Below, in pieces: positions 6,696 through 12,032 of a stretch of DNA of 12,032 nt. Within the stretch, counting starts at the first letter, position 1, and the number at the start of each line of letters is the position of its first letter. The DNA is from Verrucomicrobiota bacterium (GTDB lineage Bacteria > Verrucomicrobiota > Verrucomicrobiia > Opitutales > Opitutaceae). Under the pieces are notes generated by a model. That model saw nothing but the letters and a program-made list of their open reading frames with translations, did not search any database and was not told the origin of the DNA. The stretch is from positions 1 to 12,032 of the forward strand of contig JAEWIY010000056.1 of assembly GCA_023386835.1 (NCBI GenBank), in the 5' to 3' direction. The translations under genes and the position numbers were made by a program.

Positions 6696-7451
6696 ATGTC
6701 TTCAAGTCCCTCCTCCTGGTCTGATCAAACCGCGCTCATCACTGGCGGCGCCAGCGGCCTTGGCTTCGCCATTGCCGAACGGCTCGCCGGCCTGGGAGTC
6801 ACCGTCGCGCTGCTCGATCGAGAAGCGGAAGCTCTGCAACGCGCGGTGGAGACGCTCGGCGGACGCGCCTTCAGTGTCCAAGCCGATGTGACCGACCCCG
6901 CCGCGGCCGAACGTGCCGTCGCCGAGGTGGTCGCTCGCACGGAACGCCTGGACATCCTCGTCAACTCTGCCGGCATCACGGGACGGACCGGGATCAAGAG
7001 CCACGAAGTGGATCCCGCGGACTTCGAACGCGTTTTCCGCGTCAACGTCAGCGGCTCCTTTCACATGGCCCGCGCCGCGTTGCCGCGCATGTTGCAACGC
7101 AACTACGGCCGCATCCTCCATATCGCGTCGATCGCCGGCAAGGACGGCAACGCCGGCATGCTCGCCTACTCCGCCTCCAAGGCCGCAGTCATCGGCATGA
7201 CCAAGGTGCAGGGCAAGGAGTACGCGGAGACCGGCATCACGATCAACGCGCTGGCGCCCGCCGTCGTCCGGACGCCGATGGTCGCCGCGATGCCGCCGGC
7301 GCAGGTGACGTACATGACGGACAAGATCCCGATGAAACGCTGCTGCGAGCTCACAGAGGTGGCGTCGCTCGCCACGTTCATCGTGTCTCCGGAAACCAGT
7401 TTCACGACCGCCTTCACCTGGGACCTCACCGGCGGCCGCGCCGTGTATTGA
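6696..7451 (+). CDS. Short-chain dehydrogenase/reductase (FabG-like)
   Basis: This classical SDR of 251 residues has a complete active site. TGGASGLG (16-23) and D41 at the end of the second strand suggest NAD. It also has NSAG (90-93), N117 in VNVSG, S145, Y158 and K162 (YSASK). It ends with FTTAFTWDLTGGRAVY, where many family members have TG...VDGG. It resembles FabG-like enzymes that oxidise hydroxyl groups of sugar acids (for example the 2-keto-3-deoxy-fuconate/rhamnonate dehydrogenase type), but this is a resemblance, not an assignment. It differs clearly from the preceding SDR, so the pair probably catalyses two steps rather than being a recent tandem duplication. It follows a 96-base gap in which I see no terminator or gene. 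The start is preceded by a run of C and T only, with no Shine-Dalgarno sequence. Confidence 0.9.
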   Translation: MSSSPSSWSDQTALITGGASGLGFAIAERLAGLGVTVALLDREAEALQRAVETLGGRAFSVQADVTDPAAAERAVAEVVARTERLDILVNSAGITGRTGIKSHEVDPADFERVFRVNVSGSFHMARAALPRMLQRNYGRILHIASIAGKDGNAGMLAYSASKAAVIGMTKVQGKEYAETGITINALAPAVVRTPMVAAMPPAQVTYMTDKIPMKRCCELTEVASLATFIVSPETSFTTAFTWDLTGGRAVY

Positions 7452-7532
7452 TCGGACGGTGACGCGCGGCTCGCGCTCGGATCGGCTCGGCCTCCTCGGT
7501 GCGTCTCCCGGCGCGGCACACGGAGTTGCAAA

Positions 7533-10034
7533 TCAATCGAGCGAGGCGGCGCGTGCGCGATGGGCAGCCGCTTCCCGGCCCTGCGGGCCCGGCACGTCCC
7601 GTAGCGTCGCACTCGCCTCGCGGAGGAGAACCTCAGCCTCCGCCCGTTCTCCCGAACGATGAAGGGCGGTGCCGAGCACGCTCTTGATCGCCGCGAGTCG
7701 CCAGTCGCCCGCCGGCACCAGGCGCTGGCGCAACGTCAGCGCCTCCCGCGCCACCGGAACGGCTCGCGTCGGCTGGTCACTCTCGAGGTAGATCAGGGCC
7801 AGAGCCTGCGAGCAGAAAACGAGCAGCGGGTGGTCGCCGCTGGTGCCTTCCCGCACGAGTTTGGCGGCTTCGAGCACCGCCGCCTCCGCCTCGTCGAAGC
7901 GCTGTTGGCGGCGCAGCGCATGACCAAGGTTGAGCAGCGTCTGCGCGACCTGCGGATGATTCTCGCCGAGCGCGGCTCGTCGGATCGCGAGCGCCTCGCG
8001 AAACATGATCTCCGCCCGCTCCGGTTCATCACGATCGATGACCGTGAGGCCAAGGTTCGCCACCGCCGTGCCGACATTGGGATGCTCCTCGCCCAACGTC
8101 CGCCGGCTGATCTCCCAGCACTCGCGCAGCAGCCGCTCCGCCTCGGCCAGTTCTCCTTTTTCGCGGAGCAGCAGTCCAAGGTCGCTCAAACTCGTCGCCG
8201 TTTCCTGATGCTCTGAACCGAGTTCCCGGCGTCGCAAGGCCAGAGCCTCCCGGAACAGCGGTTCCGCTCGGTCGCCGCGGCCTTGATCGATGAAGACGCG
8301 ACCAAGCTCCACCAGCGTCACCGCAATGTCACTACCGGCCGCGCCCGCCGACCGGCGCAACTCGAGTGCGCGCTCGAGCAGGCTCCCGGCGGTCGCCACG
8401 TCGCCGGTTTCGGCCCGCAACACGCCCAGTTCGTTCAGCGCCTCCGCGTGCAGCAGGCGGTCTCGGCCTTCCGGTGCGGTCAGGGCCACGGCTTCCTCGA
8501 GCAACGGCCGCGCCGCCTCATGCCGGCCGGCGCGTTGATGCACGCGCCCAATCACCGCAAACATCTTCGCCTGCAGTTCCGGCTGTTCGCTCAGTTCCAG
8601 CCGCGCCCGCTCCGCCCCAGCCTCCAACAATGAGCGGATGGTGGGCTCCTCGGCCGTGCGGGTCCGGTACGGGTCCGAAGCCGTCAGGAGTTCCGCCAGC
8701 AGGTCGCTCAGTGAACGCGCCTTCTCGGCTTCCAAACGCACCCGGTCCCGTTCGCCTGTGAGTTGCACCGTGTGATAGACGATCGACGCGCCCAATACGA
8801 TGCTGCCGACGCCCACCACCGCCAAGCCGCGCGCATGCCGCCGGACAAACTTGGCGGCGCGGTAACGCACGGTGTCCGGCCGCGCCAGCACCGGTTGATG
8901 GTTCAGGTGCCGCGCCAGATCCGCCGCCAGCGCGCTGCTTGTATCATAACGTCGGTTACGGTTCTTCTCGAGGCACTTCATGACGATCCGGTCGAGATCC
9001 CCGCGCAACTGGCTCGTGAGTTTGGCCGGTTCGAGCCGCCGCCGATGCGCGGCGGTTTGCTGCTCCTGGCGATCCATGGTCAACAGCCGGCGGGACGGCA
9101 CCGGCGGCTCCTGTTCCCGAATCGTTCTTTGGATTTCCGCGTAGCCCGCCCGCAACAACTCGCGGGTCTCGAAGGGCGTCGTGTCCGTCAGCAGTTCATA
9201 AAGCAAAACTCCCAGGCTGTAGATGTCGCTGCGTGTATCCACGTCGATGCCCTGGGTGCCAGCCTGCTCGGGACTCATGTAGGCCGGCGTGCCGATAAAC
9301 GGATGCAGGTGGCTGAAGACGGTTTCTTCGATCAGCCGCTGCTGGGTCGCCTTCGCGATGCCGAAATCGATGACCTTCGGTTGTGCGCTCTCCCCCTCGC
9401 CGGTCACCAGCACGTTCGACGGTTTCAGGTCGCGGTGAATGATTCCCTTCTGGTGGGCATGCTCCACCGCTTCACACACCTGCATGAACAGGTGCAGCCG
9501 TGCGCGCAGATTCAGGCGGTGCTCCGCGCAGTAAGTCGTGATCGGCACGCCCTCCACCAACTCCATCACGAAATACGGGCGACCATTCGCGGTGGCGCCC
9601 GCGTCGAGCACCCGCGCAATCCCAGGGTGATCCATCAACGCCAGCGCCTGCCGCTCCGCCTTGAAGCGCGCGACGACCGCCTGGGTGTCCATGCCGAGCT
9701 TGATGATCTTCAGCGCCACCGTGCGGCGCACCGGCACCTCCTGCTCGGCGCGATACACGACGCCAAAACCGCCTTCGCCAATCTTCTCCACCAGCCGATA
9801 ACGATCGATCCGCGAGCCGGGTGCTTCCTGGATCATCGCCTCGCCTGCACCTGCCAGCGGTGCAGCAGTGGAGCCATCCAGAAAAGCCCCCGAGGCGGCC
9901 TCGGCCCGCAACAACTCCTCGATGCGTGCCCGCAGCGCCTCGTTGCCCTGGCAGGCGCGCCGGAGGTAAGCCGCGCGTTCTTCCGCGGTTTCACAGTCGA
10001 GGGCCGCGGCGAAGATCTCACGTTCGAGGTTCAC
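7533..10034 (-). CDS. Transmembrane Ser/Thr protein kinase with C-terminal TPR array
   Basis: This is an 833-residue Hanks-type kinase. Kinase features in order: glycine loop GEGGFGVV (86-93), ATP lysine K109 (VALKI), HRDLKPSN (200-207, catalytic D202, an RD kinase), DFG (223-225) and GTPAYMSPEQ (248-257). The catalytic core is intact. A single membrane helix (about 402-423) follows a basic stretch (KFVRRHARG). Then come about eight tetratricopeptide repeats (about 485-815) of the kinesin-light-chain type, period about 42 residues, with units such as ALGENHPQVAQTLLNLGHAL. The TPR side is probably a sensor or partner-binding platform. The start is GTG at 10034, in front of a pyrimidine-rich leader; an in-frame stop is close upstream. 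It lies 88 bases downstream of the sigma-factor gene. This sigma/kinase pairing is a known arrangement in which phosphorylation controls the sigma factor, and its use here is inferred. Confidence 0.93.
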   Translation of the reverse strand: MNLEREIFAAALDCETAEERAAYLRRACQGNEALRARIEELLRAEAASGAFLDGSTAAPLAGAGEAMIQEAPGSRIDRYRLVEKIGEGGFGVVYRAEQEVPVRRTVALKIIKLGMDTQAVVARFKAERQALALMDHPGIARVLDAGATANGRPYFVMELVEGVPITTYCAEHRLNLRARLHLFMQVCEAVEHAHQKGIIHRDLKPSNVLVTGEGESAQPKVIDFGIAKATQQRLIEETVFSHLHPFIGTPAYMSPEQAGTQGIDVDTRSDIYSLGVLLYELLTDTTPFETRELLRAGYAEIQRTIREQEPPVPSRRLLTMDRQEQQTAAHRRRLEPAKLTSQLRGDLDRIVMKCLEKNRNRRYDTSSALAADLARHLNHQPVLARPDTVRYRAAKFVRRHARGLAVVGVGSIVLGASIVYHTVQLTGERDRVRLEAEKARSLSDLLAELLTASDPYRTRTAEEPTIRSLLEAGAERARLELSEQPELQAKMFAVIGRVHQRAGRHEAARPLLEEAVALTAPEGRDRLLHAEALNELGVLRAETGDVATAGSLLERALELRRSAGAAGSDIAVTLVELGRVFIDQGRGDRAEPLFREALALRRRELGSEHQETATSLSDLGLLLREKGELAEAERLLRECWEISRRTLGEEHPNVGTAVANLGLTVIDRDEPERAEIMFREALAIRRAALGENHPQVAQTLLNLGHALRRQQRFDEAEAAVLEAAKLVREGTSGDHPLLVFCSQALALIYLESDQPTRAVPVAREALTLRQRLVPAGDWRLAAIKSVLGTALHRSGERAEAEVLLREASATLRDVPGPQGREAAAHRARAASLD

Positions 10035-10122
10035 GAAGGGAAGGACAAAGGCTCCCCGCGTTCAAGCGGCGCGTTCAGCCGAGCTGCGCGGGCGCGGGAC
10101 ATCGGCCCGCCAGCGGCGTTGA

Positions 10123-10872
10123 TCAAAGGTTGTGATTGATTTCCTGATACAACCAGGCGCGCGCATAAGCCCAGGTCCGCTTGGCGGTGCGTTCCGAGAA
10201 ATCGAGCAGCTCCGCCGCCTGCGCAAGGGTGAGGCCGGCGAAGAACCGCAGCTTCACCAGCTCGGCCGCCGTGGAATCGACGGCAGCCAGCCGCTCGAGC
10301 GCATCATTCACCAGCATGATGGCATCATCGGTCGCCTCCACCGCGACCACCACGTCGTCCAGGTCCAGTCGCACCTGGCCGCCGCCATGGCGCACCGCCG
10401 CCTTGCGCCGCGCCCGATCAACCAGGATGTGCCGCATCGCCTCGGCCGCCGCCGCGAAAAAGTGCCGTCGGTTCTGCCAGGTCTGATCTCCATCCCCGAA
10501 CAGGCGCAGGTACGCTTCGTGCACCAGCGCGGTCGCCTGGAGCGTCTGGCCCGGGGCCTGTCCGGCCATCCGGCGCGCCGCGAGCCTCCGCAGTTCATCA
10601 TAGACCAGCGGTAAGAGTTGGTCGGCGGCTCCGGGGGCGTCGCCAGATTGAAGCAGGCGCGTGATGTCGCTCACCTCCGCGACCGCACCAGAATCGGTCC
10701 GCGACGGCAATGCCGCAGCCGGCCCGGCCAGGGTGATCGTGGACACCCCGATCGGGTGGACCACCGGAGCACAGGCGTTGGCCAGCGCCTCCACCATCGG
10801 GGACCATCCGCGAGTTGCGGTGCTCACCCGTCCGGACTGAACCGGTCCGCCGGGACAAAAGGGACGTCGCAT
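10123..10872 (-). CDS. ECF-like RNA polymerase sigma factor (Sig-70_X6/TIGR02999 type)
   Basis: The sigma core shows region 2 (about 67-165: ITRLLQSGD...LLPLVYDELRRLAARRM, PGQTLQATALVHEAYLRL, RRHFFAAAAEAMRHILVDRARRK) and region 4 with its helix-turn-helix (about 185-245: LKLRFFAGLTLAQAAELL-like block, then SERTAKRTWAYARAWL). These are hallmarks of the Sig-70_X6 group. The ATG at 10872 has a perfect AAGGAGG seven bases upstream, overlapping the stop codon of the methyltransferase gene. That start gives about 66 residues before the family core that do not look conserved. The alternative is GTG at 10674 (VSDITRLLQ), where the family normally begins but with no well-placed Shine-Dalgarno sequence. 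No anti-sigma gene is visible, and the kinase gene follows directly. The protein probably directs RNA polymerase to a regulon under kinase control. Confidence 0.9.
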   Translation of the reverse strand: MRRPFCPGGPVQSGRVSTATRGWSPMVEALANACAPVVHPIGVSTITLAGPAAALPSRTDSGAVAEVSDITRLLQSGDAPGAADQLLPLVYDELRRLAARRMAGQAPGQTLQATALVHEAYLRLFGDGDQTWQNRRHFFAAAAEAMRHILVDRARRKAAVRHGGGQVRLDLDDVVVAVEATDDAIMLVNDALERLAAVDSTAAELVKLRFFAGLTLAQAAELLDFSERTAKRTWAYARAWLYQEINHNL

Positions 10873-10879
10873 CGTCAGT

Positions 10880-10886
10880 CCTCCTT
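10880..10886 (-). promoter_or_regulatory. Strong Shine-Dalgarno site fused to the mddA-like stop codon
   Basis: AAGGAGG lies seven bases before the sigma-factor ATG at 10872. Its first two A residues belong to the TAA stop (10887-10885) of the upstream gene. It is the best ribosome binding site in the window, where most genes have none. The overlap suggests translational coupling of the methyltransferase and sigma genes. Confidence 0.75.
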
Positions 10887-11664
10887 ACGGCGCCACCGTT
10901 CGTTCGATCCGTTTGGATCGGCCGGGTTGCGGGACCAGCATCGGCGTGCGGCGGCGGTACTCGAGGTAATCGTCGCCATGATACGTGACCAGGTCGCGCT
11001 CCTCGAACCGGATGGCGACGAGGATGTACGCCGTGGTGAGGACCGCAAAGAGCAGGTGCGCGAGCGTCATGTGCGGCGTGCACCAAAAGGCGAAGAGCCA
11101 GCCTACATAGAGCGGGTGCCGCACCCAGCGATACGGCCCCGGAGTGACAAACTTCAGCGGCGCGTACGGCCGCCCGCGGAAAAACAGCCAGACTTGGCGC
11201 AGGCCAAACAGATCAAAGTGGTTAATGAGAAACGTCGTCACCAGCACGGTCAGCCAGCCGCAGGCAAAGCCGAGGTGCAGCAGCGCCTGCCCGACGGGAT
11301 GGTCAACCTGCCAGACCAGGCCGCCGATCGGCTGCCAGAAGCGAAAGAGCACGATCAGCGCGAGGGACGACATCAGCACGTACGTGCTGCGTTCGGCGGC
11401 CACTGGCAGGAAACGGGTCAGCATCCGCTTGAACGCCGGCCGCGCCATCACGCTGTGTTGCAGCGCAAAAACCATGAGCAAACCCACGTCGATGGCCACG
11501 GCCGCAGCCACATGGACGCTGGGCACGGAATCGATCGAACGCGGGACGAGGAAATTACCGACGAATCCAGCGGCGTAGAGGAAGGTGACGAAAAAGACCG
11601 CGTACGAGACGGCGCCGTAAACAAGCACGACGGTCCGAAGAAACAGGGACGGGCGGGGGTTCAT
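10885..11664 (-). CDS. mddA: Membrane methyltransferase, probable methanethiol S-methyltransferase (MddA)
   Basis: This is a polytopic membrane protein of 259 residues with about five hydrophobic segments (roughly 10-36, 52-72, 96-112, 128-148 and 186-216). It belongs to the NnrU/isoprenylcysteine-methyltransferase-like superfamily. It closely recalls MddA in LQHSVMARPAFKR (68-80), ERSTYVLMSSLAL (91-103), INHFDLFGLRQVWL (147-160), GPYRWVRHPLYVGW (176-189, the SAM-site region) and EERDLVTYHGDDYLEYRRR (221-239). MddA methylates methanethiol to dimethyl sulfide using SAM. The frame is open to a GTG at 11793, but MNPRPSLFLRTVVLVYG at 11664 is the likely start. A 16-base palindrome sits two bases upstream of that ATG. 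The gene is the first of an operon with the sigma factor and kinase. A more general S-/O-methyltransferase of the same fold is the alternative. Confidence 0.7.
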   Translation of the reverse strand: MNPRPSLFLRTVVLVYGAVSYAVFFVTFLYAAGFVGNFLVPRSIDSVPSVHVAAAVAIDVGLLMVFALQHSVMARPAFKRMLTRFLPVAAERSTYVLMSSLALIVLFRFWQPIGGLVWQVDHPVGQALLHLGFACGWLTVLVTTFLINHFDLFGLRQVWLFFRGRPYAPLKFVTPGPYRWVRHPLYVGWLFAFWCTPHMTLAHLLFAVLTTAYILVAIRFEERDLVTYHGDDYLEYRRRTPMLVPQPGRSKRIERTVAP

Positions 11665-11933
11665 GTTCTCGTAAACGAGAAACGCGGAGCACCCGGGCCA
11701 AAATTCTGCCACGTCCTCCACGAATTTCCCTGAAGGATCCTTCCTCAAGACGGGCGGCGCGTCGCGTTGCCGGAGCGACGACGCACGACGCACACAGCGC
11801 TCAGCGCACGAAACAGAAACCGATTTTGGCCCGTTTGGCCGCGCAACCGCGTTTTTGGAGCCAGCAAGGACTGGTCAGCGTCGCGGCGGCCGACCGGTTC
11901 CAAACACCCTTCGCCGTATGAACACCCACTGAA
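11665..11933. other. Divergent intergenic region
   Basis: These 269 bases lie between the minus-strand mddA-like operon and the plus-strand signal-peptide gene. They contain the 16-base palindrome at 11666-11681, a perfect 12-base palindrome GAAGGATCCTTC at 11732-11743, and a TTTGGCC direct repeat with nine-base spacing (11825-11831, 11834-11840). A weak TTGAGG reads toward mddA next to the 12-base palindrome, but there is no good -10. No further gene is supported here. Confidence 0.5.
11666..11681. repeat. 16-base palindrome just upstream of the mddA-like start
   Basis: TTCTCGT and ACGAGAA are perfect inverted arms separated by AA. One base (11665) separates the palindrome from the minus-strand ATG at 11664. 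It could be an operator for a dimeric regulator or an RNA hairpin at the ribosome-binding region. No matching second copy was noticed in the window. Confidence 0.5.
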
Positions 11934-12032
11934 ATGAACCTGTCCGTCCTCACCTCCCCAGCCCGTCGGCGCCTGCTCGGCGCCACCGTCCTCTTCGCCG
12001 CCGCCGCCTGCGGCGCGTCGGCCGATGTGGTC
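11934..12032 (+). CDS. Secreted or exported protein, N-terminal fragment (cut by window edge)
   Basis: Thirty-three codons are visible. The product has a positively charged start (SPARRRLL), a hydrophobic core (LLGATVLFAAAA) and a likely signal-peptidase site after ACGASA (residue 30), followed by DVV. This is a clear export signal. The RRRLL could mean Tat rather than Sec export, and AAAAC might be a weak lipobox. The mature protein is outside the window, so no function can be given. The ATG at 11934 has no Shine-Dalgarno sequence. A five-codon mini reading frame (11918-11932, encoding MNTH) ends one base before it. Confidence 0.6.
   Translation, partial: MNLSVLTSPARRRLLGATVLFAAAACGASADVV

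Noticed and set aside
5772..7451. Recent tandem duplication of the two SDR genes
   Set aside because: The proteins differ in length, active-site context and C-terminus, and share only general SDR motifs.
7452..7532. Possible terminator between the convergent second SDR and kinase genes (GCGCG-GCT-CGCGC hairpin)
   Set aside because: The stem is only five pairs and has no T-run on either strand.
8763..10139. A 458-codon plus-strand frame opposite the kinase
   Set aside because: It is the mirror of the kinase domain, whose motifs are all intact; the product is rich in His, Arg and Gln, as expected of an antisense shadow.
10618..11733. A 371-codon plus-strand frame opposite the sigma and methyltransferase genes
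   Set aside because: It is antisense to two genes with clear motifs; the product is low-complexity, charged and has no domain.
11840..11856. GC-rich bases followed by TTTTT resembling a terminator
   Set aside because: Only about three base pairs can form before the T-run, and no gene ends there.
11822..11862. TTTGGCC-type direct repeats as possible regulator sites
   Set aside because: Two exact copies and one diverged copy of seven bases are too weak to call without comparative data.

Overview
The window looks like a GC-rich chromosome segment of a verrucomicrobium, most likely in or near the Opitutaceae. This is an inference from gene content: a DUF2851 protein, a sigma-factor/Ser-Thr-kinase-TPR pair of the kind common in Verrucomicrobiota and Planctomycetota, and mostly Shine-Dalgarno-less starts. 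No rRNA or other phylogenetic marker is complete enough to prove it. I saw no tRNA, rRNA, CRISPR array, insertion sequence or phage gene.

Region 1 (1-3790, minus strand) is the information-processing block. Reading with transcription, the order is a YacP/NYN-domain RNase-like protein, a DUF2851 protein, nusA, and the N-terminal part of infB, which runs off the left edge. nusA has its own candidate promoter, with TTGACA overlapping the DUF2851 stop codon. It also has a short leader holding two overlapping hairpins, and the downstream one is a textbook intrinsic terminator. This looks like an attenuator ahead of nusA-infB. The usual nusA neighbour rimP is not here.

Region 2 (4089-7451, plus strand) is a compact four-gene catabolic-type cluster: a D-2-hydroxyacid dehydrogenase (CtBP-like), a cyclase-family (KynB-like) metal hydrolase, and two short-chain dehydrogenases. 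It has no regulator or transporter of its own. All four starts lack a Shine-Dalgarno sequence and sit behind pyrimidine-rich leaders. A sugar-acid or 2-keto-acid oxidation route is plausible, but the substrate cannot be read from sequence.

Region 3 (7533-11664, minus strand) is a probable three-gene operon. It comprises a membrane methyltransferase resembling methanethiol S-methyltransferase (MddA), then an ECF-like sigma factor of the Sig-70_X6 type, then a transmembrane Ser/Thr kinase with about eight kinesin-light-chain-like TPRs outside or beyond the membrane. The mddA stop codon forms part of a perfect AAGGAGG site for the sigma gene, so the first two are tightly coupled. No anti-sigma factor is visible, which fits kinase control of the sigma factor.

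Region 4 (11665-12032) is a divergent intergenic region with two palindromes on the mddA side. It is followed by the first 33 codons of a plus-strand gene that begins with a signal peptide and is cut by the window edge.
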